Origin: an uncultured Sphingomonas sp.
Lineage (GTDB): Bacteria > Pseudomonadota > Alphaproteobacteria > Sphingomonadales > Sphingomonadaceae
Reading direction: 5' to 3'
DNA: 64,000 bases
Assembly: GCF_934560975.1 (NCBI RefSeq)
Contig: NZ_CAKTFO010000013.1
Location: forward strand, 1-64,000
A model generated the notes under the pieces. That model was not told the DNA's origin. It did not search any database and saw only the letters and a program-made list of their open reading frames with translations. Below, one piece after another: positions 1 to 8,251 of this stretch; position 1 is the first letter of the stretch; every line of letters begins with the position of its first letter. A program made the translations under genes and the position numbers.

Positions 1-1
1 G

Positions 2-175
2 ATCGGGCGACTGTCGGCGGTGGACCTGGTCAAGCAGGCCGTTGCGGCGCTGGGCGGGCAGGGCGGCGGCGGCCGGCCCGACATGGCGCAGGGCGGCGGA
101 CCCGAAGCGGACAAGGCCGACGGGGCGGTGGCGGCGGTGCGCGACGCGCTTTCGTCCAGTGTGGCGGCGGCATGA
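2..175 (+). CDS. alaS: Alanyl-tRNA synthetase, C-terminal end (partial)
   Basis: The frame open from base 2 encodes the last 57 residues of a protein cut by the window edge. It carries the glycine-rich segment GGQGGGGRPDMAQGGG followed by a helix ending in VRDALSSSVAAA. This is the typical end of the C-Ala domain of alanyl-tRNA synthetase, which charges tRNA-Ala in the cytoplasm. The catalytic and editing domains lie upstream, outside the window. The stop overlaps an ATG at 172, but the next gene more probably starts at 199. The call rests on a short but very characteristic tail. Confidence 0.85.
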   Translation: MGRLSAVDLVKQAVAALGGQGGGGRPDMAQGGGPEADKADGAVAAVRDALSSSVAAA

Positions 176-198
176 TCCGTCGGACGAGGGGAACAAAT

Positions 199-1398
199 AT
201 GCGAACCGGATTGCTGCTGTGGGGCGCTGCCGTGGTCGCGGCTGCCGCACCGGCAGGCGTGCAGGCAAAGGGCTGGGTGCGGACGTGGCAGGCGGTGCCG
301 GCGGAGACGGTGAGCGCGACCAGTGACGGGGTTGCCAGCCGCCTGTCCAACGTCACAATCCGAATGCCGGTGCGGGTCAGCGCCGGCGGGACCGCCATCC
401 GACTGCGTTTGTCCAACGAACTGAGCGACACGCCGCTGCCGCTGGGACCGGTGCATGTCGCGTTTGCGGCCGAAGACGGATCGGTCCTGCCCGGCAGCGA
501 CCGGGTGGTGACCTTTGCCGGCCAGCAATCGCCCACGATCGCGCCGTTCGCCCCGCTGGTGAGCGACGCCGTGGCGTTGCAGGTGCCGGCGCGGACCCGG
601 TTGCTGGTGAGCATCCATGTGCCGGGCGGCCTGTCTGGGGTCAGCGACCATCCACTGGGCGTTGCCACCACCCGCTTCGGATCCGGCGATCAGACCGGGG
701 CGACGATCATCAGCGGATCGGCCAGCACCACCAAAAGGTACGTCTTGAGCGGGGTCGACGTCACCGGTGGATCGGCGGTGGGGACCATTGCCGCATTCGG
801 GGATTCGATCACGGACGGGTTCAACGCCACGATCGACGCCGATCGGCGCTGGCCGGATGTGCTGGCGGCGCGGCTGGATCGCGGCGGCAAGCTGCGTTTC
901 GGCGTGATCAACGCCGCCATTTCGGGCAACCGCCTGCTGCTGACCGGGGCGGGACCGGCGGCGTTGGCGCGGTTTGACCGCGACGTGCTGTCGGTGCCGG
1001 GCGTCAAATATGTGGTGATTCTGGAAGGGGTGAACGACATCGGATCGGCCACGCGCGACGGGCGGCCGCTGCCGACGCCGGACACGGTGATCGGCGCCTA
1101 TCGCCAGATGATCGAGCGGGCGCATGACAAGGGCGTCAAGGTGATCGGGGCGACCATCCTGCCCTACAAGGGCGCGGGCTATTACGGCACGCAGGGCGAG
1201 GTCGTGCGGCAGGCGGTGAATGCCTGGATCCGCACGCCCGGCCATTTCGACGGCGTGGCCGATTTCGACCGCGTCACCGCCGACCGCACTGATCCCCAGA
1301 CCATCGCCGCCCCCTATGACAGCGGCGATCACCTCCATCCGGGGGATGCGGGCTATCAGGCGATGGGGCAGTCCATCGACCTGGGGCTGTTCCGCTAG
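199..1398 (+). CDS. Secreted SGNH/GDSL-type esterase
   Basis: A 399-residue exported hydrolase. The ATG at 199 is chosen because a GAGGGG Shine-Dalgarno lies just upstream and the protein then opens with a clean signal peptide (MRTGLLLWGAAVVAAAAPAG). An upstream ATG at 172 would put nine extra residues before it. The N-terminal ~190 residues look like a beta-rich accessory domain. The SGNH block follows: FGDSITDG with nucleophile near Ser203, the GxN block around ISGN, GVNDIG, and the Asp-x-x-His pair in DHLHPGDAG (Asp377, His380). Such enzymes deacylate carbohydrate or lipid esters in the periplasm or outside the cell. The substrate cannot be read from the sequence. Confidence 0.85.
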   Translation: MRTGLLLWGAAVVAAAAPAGVQAKGWVRTWQAVPAETVSATSDGVASRLSNVTIRMPVRVSAGGTAIRLRLSNELSDTPLPLGPVHVAFAAEDGSVLPGSDRVVTFAGQQSPTIAPFAPLVSDAVALQVPARTRLLVSIHVPGGLSGVSDHPLGVATTRFGSGDQTGATIISGSASTTKRYVLSGVDVTGGSAVGTIAAFGDSITDGFNATIDADRRWPDVLAARLDRGGKLRFGVINAAISGNRLLLTGAGPAALARFDRDVLSVPGVKYVVILEGVNDIGSATRDGRPLPTPDTVIGAYRQMIERAHDKGVKVIGATILPYKGAGYYGTQGEVVRQAVNAWIRTPGHFDGVADFDRVTADRTDPQTIAAPYDSGDHLHPGDAGYQAMGQSIDLGLFR

Positions 1399-1466
1399 GT
1401 GGCGGAGCGGGCTGGCAATATGATGCCGGACTTCCCACGTGGGTCGCTTCAGGGAGTGAAACCGAC

Positions 1467-2162
1467 ATGAAGCGTGAGCTTCTGGCCTATCTCGATTCGA
1501 TCAAGGCGCGCGATCCTGCGCCACGTTCGCGCTGGGAAATCCTGCTCTATCCCGGCGTGTGGGCGCTGGGCTTCCACCGCGCGGCGCACTGGCTGTTCAA
1601 TGGCGAATTGTTCTTCCTTGCGCGACTGGTGAACCACCTGGCCCGGCTGCTGACCGCGATCGACATCCATCCGGGGGCCAGGATCGGCGCGAACTTCTTC
1701 ATCGATCATGGCTTCGTGGTGATCGGCGAGACGGCGGATATCGGCGACAACGTCACCATCTACCAGAATGTGACGCTGGGCGGGACCAATCCGGCCGACG
1801 GCATGCCCGGCAAGCGCCATCCGACGATCGAGGATGGCGTCATCATCGGGTCGGGCGCGCAGGTGCTGGGGCCGATCACGGTGGGGCAGGGCGCGCGGAT
1901 CGGGGCGAATGCCGTGGTAACGCGCGAAGTGCCGGCGGGCGCGACGATGATCGGCATCCCGGCGCGGCCCACGCTGACCGATGCGCAGAGCTACCACGCC
2001 TTCATTCCCTATGGCACGCCGTGCAGCGAGCGGTATGATCCGGCGACGCAGCAGCTGGAACTGCTGAAGTGCGAAGTGGAGACGCTGCGCATCAAGCTGG
2101 CGCGGCTGATCGACGAGCGCGACCCGCGGCCGGGCGGCGACGCGGATCGCCAGTCCGCCTGA
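1467..2162 (+). CDS. cysE: Serine O-acetyltransferase
   Basis: A 231-residue enzyme that transfers acetyl from acetyl-CoA to L-serine, the first committed step of cysteine synthesis. The N-terminal helical half is followed by left-handed hexapeptide repeats (HPGARIGANFFIDHG, VVIGETADIGDNVTIYQNVT), with the catalytic His in the HHG-like FIDHGF region. It is the short EpsC/CysE form. A GGAG Shine-Dalgarno lies just before the ATG. Its TGA overlaps the ATG of the next gene (2160-2164), so the two are probably translated together. The C-terminal tail after residue ~190 is predicted helical and not conserved in the family. Confidence 0.9.
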   Translation: MKRELLAYLDSIKARDPAPRSRWEILLYPGVWALGFHRAAHWLFNGELFFLARLVNHLARLLTAIDIHPGARIGANFFIDHGFVVIGETADIGDNVTIYQNVTLGGTNPADGMPGKRHPTIEDGVIIGSGAQVLGPITVGQGARIGANAVVTREVPAGATMIGIPARPTLTDAQSYHAFIPYGTPCSERYDPATQQLELLKCEVETLRIKLARLIDERDPRPGGDADRQSA

Positions 2163-2503
2163 TGGGTGTCGTCACGCCCTTTCCCGCACCCGCGGGCCCG
2201 CGCCAGGTGGCGTTCGATCGGATGGAGCTGCTGCGCATCCTAGACCTGTATGGGCGGATGGTCGCGGCAGGGCATTGGCGGGATTATGCCATCCACTTCG
2301 GCAAGGACGTGGCAAGCTTCGCCTGTTTTCGCCGTGCCGCCGAGCGCCCGGAATATCGGATCGAGAAGCGCCCGGCGCTGCGCCATCGTCAGGGCGAATG
2401 GGCCCTGATCGGGGAGGGCGGCGCCATCCTGAAGCGCGGGCACGAACTGGGCCCGGTGCTGGCGCCGGTGGAACGCAAGCTCCTCAAGCTGGTCGAGGAG
2501 TGA
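2162..2503 (+). CDS. DUF2794 family protein
   Basis: A 113-residue cytoplasmic protein of the alphaproteobacterial DUF2794 family. Recognisable blocks are FDRMELLRILDLYGRMVAAG, WRDYAIHFGKDVASF, FRRAAERPEYRIEKRP and GAILKRGHEL. The start at 2162 overlaps the cysE stop as TGATG, which favours it over an upstream in-frame start within cysE. Function is unknown. The 3' end overlaps the convergent membrane-protein gene by 20 bases. Confidence 0.88.
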   Translation: MGVVTPFPAPAGPRQVAFDRMELLRILDLYGRMVAAGHWRDYAIHFGKDVASFACFRRAAERPEYRIEKRPALRHRQGEWALIGEGGAILKRGHELGPVLAPVERKLLKLVEE

Positions 2504-3617
2504 CCAGCAGCGGCCGGTCGAGCACGGGCAGCCTGTCGCGCAGGGCCGGCGACAAACGCGTGACCACCAGCCGGCGCGCGCCATGCCAGAAGGCCGAGAG
2601 CAGCAGCAACGCCGAGCCGATCACCAAGGCGGTGAGGGCGATGTTGAGGCTGACCGCGCCGACCGATTCGAACAGGCTGGCGAGCGCGAACAGGACGTAG
2701 AAGAGCGACGACACCAGCAAGGCGCGACGGTCCACCGCCAGAGCGACGATCCCGAACAGGATGTAGAGCAGGATCACGGCCAGCCCGGTGACGATGCCGA
2801 CCCGGTCGGCGGTGACGCCAAGCAGGTTGAAGACCGGGTGCGCGATCATCGGCGCCGCGACCAGGTGCAGCCAGAAGGCCACATCCGAGCGGCGGGTCTG
2901 GCGCTGGCGGTCGGACACATCCCACCACATGGCGAAGGAGAAGATGGCGAGACCCGCCAGCATCAGCACGAACAGCCATGCCTCCCGCGTGGCCGGGATC
3001 GCCGCCATCACCAGGCTGACCAGGGTCGCGGCAAGCGCACAGGTGAGCGCCGCAATGGTGATCGGCACGTGAAAGCGGCGCCAGTGGGCATAGGTGGCAC
3101 CTGCCGTGACCAAGGCCGCCATCGCGCTGACCAGCGCCTGATGGCGGGCGTCCAAAGTCGACGATGCCGCGCCCAGCAGGCCGGCAATCGCGCCGCCCAC
3201 GCCGAGCGCAAAGGTGAGCAACAGGAAGATGCTGGGCAGTGCCATGCGCCGCTTGCGGGTGAAATACTCCGCCAGCAGCCAACTGACCGCCGCGACGGCA
3301 AGGCCGGCCACCGTCGCCCCGGCCGCGATGTGGCGCTGCATCTGCGCGACTTCGACCGGGTCGGTATAGTCCAGCATGAAGGGTGCGGCGACGATGGCGC
3401 CGCCCAGCGCGGAGCCGATCCAGCCGACCGCCACCAGCAGCAGCATGGCGGCAATGGTGACGAAGATGTCGTTGAAGCCGGTGATCAGCCGGAAGCTTTC
3501 CTCATCCACCGCCGGCGCGGCGCGGCTGCTGGCGACGCTGTTTCGCAACGCCGCCGCGGCCTGGGGCGTGATCGCGCCGGAAGCCACCGCCGCCTCGATA
3601 TCGGATTCGCTATACAT
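2484..3617 (-). CDS. Polytopic membrane protein of unknown function
   Basis: A 377-residue protein. The first ~50 residues are soluble (YSESDIEAAVASGAITPQAA), followed by about ten hydrophobic segments separated by short charged loops such as RHIAAG, ARHQAL and WWDVSDRQRQTRRS. The layout resembles DUF2157-like membrane proteins, but I do not recognise a defined family. The ATG at 3617 is preferred because GAGGAG lies nine bases upstream. An upstream TTG/GTG extension of 11 codons would contain that Shine-Dalgarno. It converges on DUF2794 and lies downstream of phoB on the same strand, separated by 65 bases. Confidence 0.8.
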   Translation of the reverse strand: MYSESDIEAAVASGAITPQAAAALRNSVASSRAAPAVDEESFRLITGFNDIFVTIAAMLLLVAVGWIGSALGGAIVAAPFMLDYTDPVEVAQMQRHIAAGATVAGLAVAAVSWLLAEYFTRKRRMALPSIFLLLTFALGVGGAIAGLLGAASSTLDARHQALVSAMAALVTAGATYAHWRRFHVPITIAALTCALAATLVSLVMAAIPATREAWLFVLMLAGLAIFSFAMWWDVSDRQRQTRRSDVAFWLHLVAAPMIAHPVFNLLGVTADRVGIVTGLAVILLYILFGIVALAVDRRALLVSSLFYVLFALASLFESVGAVSLNIALTALVIGSALLLLSAFWHGARRLVVTRLSPALRDRLPVLDRPLLVTPRPA

Positions 3618-3682
3618 GCCGGCCGTCTCCTCGAACCGGCGTGGTAGCATGGCTGTGTTGCGTCAGCAAAACACCCGTGGGC

Positions 3683-4381
3683 TCAGGCCGTGCCTTCGGA
3701 GTCCAGGGCGTAGCCGGCCGAGCGGACGGTGCGGATCAGATCGGGCTGATCGTTGAGGTTGATCGCCTTGCGCAGCCGCCGGATGTGGACGTCCACCGTG
3801 CGCGGCTCGATGTCGCTGTCGCGGCCCCAGACCGAGTCCAGCAACCGCTCACGCGAGAAGACACGGCCGGGATGCTCCATGAAGTGGCGCAGCAGCCGGA
3901 ATTCGGTCGGCCCCAATGCGAGCGAGATGCCGTCGCGACGAACCTTGTGGTCGCCCAGGTCCATGTCGATCCCGCCATAGGACAGGCGCTCGCCCGCCAG
4001 CGCCGGACGGACCCGGCGCAGCACGGCGTTGACCCGCGCCACCAGCTCGCGCGGGGAGAAGGGCTTGGTGACATAGTCGTCAGCGCCGGTTTCCAGGCCG
4101 CGGATGCGATCCTCTTCCTCGCCGCGCGCGGTCAGCATGATGATCGGCACGTTGGCGGTGTCGGGAATGCGCCGCAGCCGGCGGCACACCTCGATCCCTG
4201 ACAAACCTTCGATCATCCAGTCGAGCAGGACGATGTCCGGCGCTTCTTCGGCCGCCAGCAGCAGCGCGTCTTCGCCATCGGCGGTCTGCTGCACCGCATG
4301 CCCTTCGCGGGTGAGGTGCCATTCGAGCAATTCGGCCAAGGCGGCATCGTCCTCGACCAACAGGATGCGGGCGCCCGCCAT
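3683..4381 (-). CDS. phoB: Phosphate regulon response regulator PhoB
   Basis: A 232-residue OmpR-family regulator. The receiver domain (residues ~5-120) has the acidic pair EDD near the N-terminus, phospho-acceptor Asp54 in VLLDWM and the conserved Lys in YVTKPFSP. The C-terminal winged helix has the recognition-helix block EPRTVDVHIRRLRKAIN typical of PhoB. It activates phosphate-starvation genes by binding PHO boxes. The ATG at 4381 has GGAAGG upstream and follows the phoU stop by two bases, so the two genes are co-translated. Its pairing with phoR and phoU in one operon makes the assignment firm. Confidence 0.93.
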   Translation of the reverse strand: MAGARILLVEDDAALAELLEWHLTREGHAVQQTADGEDALLLAAEEAPDIVLLDWMIEGLSGIEVCRRLRRIPDTANVPIIMLTARGEEEDRIRGLETGADDYVTKPFSPRELVARVNAVLRRVRPALAGERLSYGGIDMDLGDHKVRRDGISLALGPTEFRLLRHFMEHPGRVFSRERLLDSVWGRDSDIEPRTVDVHIRRLRKAINLNDQPDLIRTVRSAGYALDSEGTA

Positions 4382-4383
4382 CG

Positions 4384-5088
4384 TCAACCTTCCCCTACAG
4401 CAAACGGATCGGTGCCGCGCGGCCGTTCGGTGATCTGCTCACCGGTGGCGGCGAAATAGATCATCTCCGCCGCGTTGGTGGCGTGGTCGCCCATCCGCTC
4501 CAGATTCTTGGCGACAAACAACAGGTGCGTCGAAGCTCCGATGTTGGACGGATTTTCCATCATGTAGGTGAGCAGCGCGCGAAACAGGCTGTTGTAGAGA
4601 TCGTCCACGCGACGGTCGCGCCGGCACACTTCGATCGCGGCATGGGCGTCGCGCGCGGCATAGGCGTCGAGCACGTCATGGACCATTTCCGAAACCGCGT
4701 CCGCCATGGCCGGCAGGATCGCCATGGGATCGATGTCGCGCACTTCCTGCAACAGCGGCACGCGCTTGGCGATATTCTTGGCATAGTCGCCGATCCGCTC
4801 GATCACGCCGGCGATCTTCAGCGCGGCGAGCACCTCGCGCAGATCATCCGCCAGCGGCGCGCGTAGCGCGATCAGACGGACGGCGCGGCGTTCCAGGTCG
4901 GCCTCCATCGCGTCGATCCGGCGATCTTCCTCCACCAGCCGCGCGGCGGATTCCAGGTCGCGTCGGAGCAGCGCCTTCACCGCCTCGTCAATCGCGGCCT
5001 CGGCGAGCCCTCCCATCTCCGCCACCAGGGCGCGCAGTTCGGCGAGATCCTCGTCGAACGCCTTGATCGTGTGTCCGCTCGTCGCCAT
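4384..5088 (-). CDS. phoU: Phosphate signalling protein PhoU
   Basis: A 234-residue all-helical protein with the two PhoU repeats. Motifs include HTIKAFDEDL at the start, VIERIGDYAKNIAKR in the first repeat and NLERMGDHATNAAEM in the second, whose acidic residues bind metal. PhoU links the Pst transporter to PhoR and keeps PhoB inactive when phosphate is plentiful. The ATG at 5088 has GGAG seven bases upstream. A candidate PHO box lies 36 bases before the start. The usual pstSCAB genes that separate phoR from phoU in related bacteria are absent here. Confidence 0.94.
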   Translation of the reverse strand: MATSGHTIKAFDEDLAELRALVAEMGGLAEAAIDEAVKALLRRDLESAARLVEEDRRIDAMEADLERRAVRLIALRAPLADDLREVLAALKIAGVIERIGDYAKNIAKRVPLLQEVRDIDPMAILPAMADAVSEMVHDVLDAYAARDAHAAIEVCRRDRRVDDLYNSLFRALLTYMMENPSNIGASTHLLFVAKNLERMGDHATNAAEMIYFAATGEQITERPRGTDPFAVGEG

Positions 5089-5123
5089 GCAGAAGCTCCC
5101 GGGCGCCGCCATGATGGGCCAGC

Positions 5124-5141
5124 GCGACTCTTTTATGACAT
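5124..5141 (-). promoter_or_regulatory. Candidate PHO box upstream of phoU
   Basis: Read on the minus strand this is ATGTCAT, AAAA, GAGTCGC. The first half matches the PhoB half-site CTGTCAT at six of seven bases and the A-rich spacer matches exactly. The second half is weaker. It lies just after the phoR stop and before phoU, the natural place for an internal PhoB-controlled promoter of phoU-phoB. The site is judged by eye only. Confidence 0.4.
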
Positions 5142-6194
5142 TTACCGGTCTTTGAGCGGCAGCGTCACCAAAACCGTGGTGCCGGTGCCGACCACGCTGG
5201 CAATGTCCAGCGTGCCGCGATGCCGTTCCACAATGTGCTTGACGATGGCGAGGCCGAGGCCGGTACCGCCGATCGCCCGGCTGCGGCCCGGATCGACGCG
5301 GTAGAAACGCTCGGTAAGGCGGGGCAGATGCTCCACGGCGATCCCGTCCCCTTCGTCGGCCACGGTCAGCCGCGCCTTGCCGTCGGCGATGCGAAGGCTG
5401 GGGCGGATCGGCGTTCCCTCGCGCCCGTATTTGAAGGCGTTGCTGATGATGTTGTGGATCAGCTGATGCAATTGCGGGCGATCGCCCACCACCAGCGCCT
5501 TTTCCATGCCGCCCGGCTGGAGGCGTTCGCCATCGCGGCGGATGAGGCGCAGTTCGTCCACCACCTCGCCCAGCACGGCCGACAGGTCGATCGTCTCGCG
5601 CGGGGCGGAGTAACGGTCCGCCTCGATCCGGGAGAGCGACATGAGGTCGTCGATCAGGCGCTGCATCCGGCGCGCTTCGTTGCCCATGATCTTCAGAAAG
5701 CGCAGGCGGGTGTCGGCATCCTCCGGACCGTTGGCGTCCTCCAGCGTTTCGGTGAAGCCGATCAGCGAGGCCAGCGGGGTGCGAAGTTCGTGGCTGGCAT
5801 TGGCGACGAAATCGACCCGCATCCGCTCGGCCGCGCGCTGGGCGCTGCGGTCGGTCAGGCGGAGGAGGCGCACGCCGGGGCGGACGGTGCCGGCGGACAG
5901 CTCCCACAACCGATCGTGGCCGCCAAGGCCGGTGAGCGCGAGCGGGCCGTCCTCATCCCCGCTTAGGATCGGGGCGGCGGCGGGATGGCGGATGGCGAGG
6001 CGGACATAGTCGCCTACGATATGGTCGCCCAGCAGGGCGCGGGCCGAGGCGTTGGCGTGGCGGATATGGTAGCCGTCCAGCACCAGCACCGGCTCGTGCA
6101 GCGCCTCGATCAGTGCGGGCGTGGGGTCGGCCGCGCCGGCTTTCCCGGTAGGAATGGGCCCCGCGCCGAGCCGCCCCAGCCGCCCGAACGCCAT
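5142..6194 (-). CDS. phoR: Phosphate regulon sensor kinase PhoR (soluble form)
   Basis: A 350-residue histidine kinase. A PAS-like sensor region (residues ~24-110, ALIEALHEPVLVLDG) precedes a HisKA domain with His135 in NASHELRTPL. A HATPase follows, with N box NIISNAFKYG, G1 DEGDGI and G2 GGTGLGLAIVKH. PhoR phosphorylates PhoB under phosphate limitation. No transmembrane segment is visible at the N-terminus; most PhoR proteins have one or two. Its ATG overlaps the gph stop (TGATG). A gap of 53 bases separates it from phoU. The assignment rests on motifs plus the phoU-phoB neighbours. Confidence 0.88.
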   Translation of the reverse strand: MAFGRLGRLGAGPIPTGKAGAADPTPALIEALHEPVLVLDGYHIRHANASARALLGDHIVGDYVRLAIRHPAAAPILSGDEDGPLALTGLGGHDRLWELSAGTVRPGVRLLRLTDRSAQRAAERMRVDFVANASHELRTPLASLIGFTETLEDANGPEDADTRLRFLKIMGNEARRMQRLIDDLMSLSRIEADRYSAPRETIDLSAVLGEVVDELRLIRRDGERLQPGGMEKALVVGDRPQLHQLIHNIISNAFKYGREGTPIRPSLRIADGKARLTVADEGDGIAVEHLPRLTERFYRVDPGRSRAIGGTGLGLAIVKHIVERHRGTLDIASVVGTGTTVLVTLPLKDR

Positions 6195-6862
6195 CAGCCG
6201 CCCAACCGTTCGAGCGTGGGGACCAGCGCGTCGAAATGGTCGATCAGCGCCGTCGCGCCGAGCTGTTCCGGCGGGCGATCGGAAAAGCCGAAGGTCAGGG
6301 CGACGCAGGGGATGCCGGCGGCGCGGGCGGCGTCGGTGTCGCTGATCGAATCGCCCACGAACGCGGCGCGCCCGCCGCCGGCCCGTTCGATCGCGGCGTG
6401 AACCGGCGCGGGGTCGGGCTTGCGCTGCGGCAGGGTGTCGCCGCCGACGATGACGTCGAACCGGCCGGTCCAGCCGAGCGCGTCCACCAACTGGCCGGCA
6501 AGCCCTCCCAATTTGTTGGTGCAGATCGCCAGCCGCACGCCGCGCTGTTCCAGCGCCGCCAGCGCCTGCTCCACGCCATCGAACGGGCGGGTGCCGTCGG
6601 CAATGTGGGCCTGGTAATAGTCCAGGAAAACCGGGAAGCCTTGCTCCACCAGAGCGTCGTCCACGGTGCCGGTTTCCGCCAGCCCCTTGCGCAGCAGGGC
6701 GCGGGCGCCGTGCCCCACCATGTGGCGAACCTCCGCCGCCGGAATGGGGCGCCGGCCGAGCACGCCCAAGGCGTGGTTGAGCGCGGCGGTCAGGTCCGGC
6801 GCGGTGTCGGCCAGGGTGCCGTCCAGGTCGAAGACCACGATATCGAAGGGAAATTGAGTCAT
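6194..6862 (-). CDS. gph: Phosphoglycolate phosphatase (HAD family)
   Basis: A 222-residue HAD hydrolase. Motif I is VVFDLDGTLADT near residue 10 (nucleophile Asp). Motif II is ICTNK, motif III the Lys in QRKPDP, and motif IV VGDSISDTDAA. Family members dephosphorylate 2-phosphoglycolate made by DNA repair or oxygenase side reactions. The cap domain and length fit Gph, though related pyrophosphatases such as PpaX look similar. It heads a run of four co-directional genes, gph-phoR-phoU-phoB, with coupled stop-start at phoR. Divergent from glmU with 46 bases between the starts. Confidence 0.87.
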   Translation of the reverse strand: MTQFPFDIVVFDLDGTLADTAPDLTAALNHALGVLGRRPIPAAEVRHMVGHGARALLRKGLAETGTVDDALVEQGFPVFLDYYQAHIADGTRPFDGVEQALAALEQRGVRLAICTNKLGGLAGQLVDALGWTGRFDVIVGGDTLPQRKPDPAPVHAAIERAGGGRAAFVGDSISDTDAARAAGIPCVALTFGFSDRPPEQLGATALIDHFDALVPTLERLGG

Positions 6863-6908
6863 AGTGTCCCGTGTAGCTTGTGACGATCGAACATGGCAAA
6901 GCCATGAC

Positions 6909-8249
6909 ATGACCGACGCGCCGATTGCCGCCATCATCCTTGCCGCGGGCAAGGGCACAAGGATGAAATCCGCCCTGCACAAGGTGCTGCATCCCGTGGC
7001 GGGACGGCCGATGCTTGGCCACCTGCTGGATGCGGTGAACGGCCTGGGCGTACGCGACACGGTGGTGGTCACGGGCGCGGAGCGGGCGCAGGTGGAGGAA
7101 TTCGTCGCCCCGCTGGGCGTGAAACTGGCGGTGCAGGATCCACAGCTTGGCACTGCCCATGCCGTGCTCCAGGCGCGCGGGGCCTTGTCGGGCTTCGATG
7201 GCGATGTGCTGATCCTGTATGGCGACGTGCCGCTGGTGTCCGGCGCGACGATGGGGCGGATGATCGCGCGGCTGCACGAGCCCGACGCGCCGGCGGTAGT
7301 GGTGCTAGGCTTCCGACCGGAGGCGATGCTGAGCTATGGCCGGATCGTCGCGGAGCACGGACGCATCGCCAAGATGGTCGAGCACAAGGATGCGAGCGAG
7401 GCCGAACGGGCGGTGACGCTGTGCAATTCCGGCCTGATGGCGGTGCGCGCGGCGGACCTGTGGCCGCTGCTCGACCGGGTCGGCAACGACAATGCGGCAG
7501 GGGAACATTACCTGCCCGATATCGTCATGCTGGCGCTGGCGGACGACCGTCATGCGGCGGTGATCGAGACCGACCCGGCGGAAGTGGCGGGCGTGAACAG
7601 CCGCGCCGAACTGGCGGCGGTGGAGGCGCAGTGGCAGGCCGAAAGGCGCAGGCGGGCGATGGCCGATGGCGCTACCCTGACTGCGCCGGAAACCGTCTGG
7701 TTTGCGTGGGACACGGAAATCGGGCGTGACGTGACGATCGGCGCCAATGTCGTGTTCGGGCCGGGTGTCAGCATCGCGGAGGACGTGACCATCCACGCGT
7801 TCAGCCATGTGGAGGGCGCGCGGGTGGAGCGTGGTGCCGTTGTCGGCCCGTTCACGCGCCTGCGCCCCGGAGCCGAGGTGGGCGAGGGCGCGCATGTCGG
7901 CAATTTCGTGGAGCTGAAGAAAACGCGCCTGGGCGCAGGCGCGAAGGCCAACCACCTGACCTATCTGGGCGATGCCGAGGTGGGCGCAGGCAGCAATATC
8001 GGCGCGGGCACCATCACCTGCAATTATGATGGATATGGCAAACATCCGACCCGAATCGGTGAAGGCGCGTTTATCGGGTCCAACAGCGCGCTGGTGGCGC
8101 CGGTGACGATCGGTGATGGCGCGATGATCGCGGCCGGATCGGTGGTCACGCGCGACGTCGCAGCGGATGCGCTGGGCATTGCGCGTGCGGCGCAGCAGGA
8201 AAAGCCGGGTTGGGCGGCACGCTTCCGCGCCCGGTTCAAGCGCGACTGA
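6909..8249 (+). CDS. glmU: Bifunctional UDP-GlcNAc pyrophosphorylase / GlcN-1-P acetyltransferase
   Basis: A 446-residue enzyme that acetylates glucosamine-1-phosphate and then couples it to UTP to make UDP-GlcNAc for peptidoglycan and LPS. The N-terminal uridyltransferase has the signature LAAGKGTRMKS with the expected Arg and Lys, and LYGDVPLV. The C-terminal half is a left-handed hexapeptide helix (EIGRDVTIGANVVFGPG, NFVELKKTRLGAGAKANHLTYLG, NYDGYGKHPTRIGEGAFIGS). The ATG at 6909 places the nucleotide motif at residue ~11, as in the family. An upstream in-frame start would add an unlikely 15 residues. Length is normal. Confidence 0.96.
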   Translation: MTDAPIAAIILAAGKGTRMKSALHKVLHPVAGRPMLGHLLDAVNGLGVRDTVVVTGAERAQVEEFVAPLGVKLAVQDPQLGTAHAVLQARGALSGFDGDVLILYGDVPLVSGATMGRMIARLHEPDAPAVVVLGFRPEAMLSYGRIVAEHGRIAKMVEHKDASEAERAVTLCNSGLMAVRAADLWPLLDRVGNDNAAGEHYLPDIVMLALADDRHAAVIETDPAEVAGVNSRAELAAVEAQWQAERRRRAMADGATLTAPETVWFAWDTEIGRDVTIGANVVFGPGVSIAEDVTIHAFSHVEGARVERGAVVGPFTRLRPGAEVGEGAHVGNFVELKKTRLGAGAKANHLTYLGDAEVGAGSNIGAGTITCNYDGYGKHPTRIGEGAFIGSNSALVAPVTIGDGAMIAAGSVVTRDVAADALGIARAAQQEKPGWAARFRARFKRD

Positions 8250-8251
8250 CC

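Noticed and set aside
2583..3647. Plus-strand 354-codon frame opposite the membrane protein gene
   Set aside because: Its translation is Gly/Arg/Asp/Gln-rich without hydrophobic core, typical of an antisense artefact; the minus strand encodes a coherent membrane protein.
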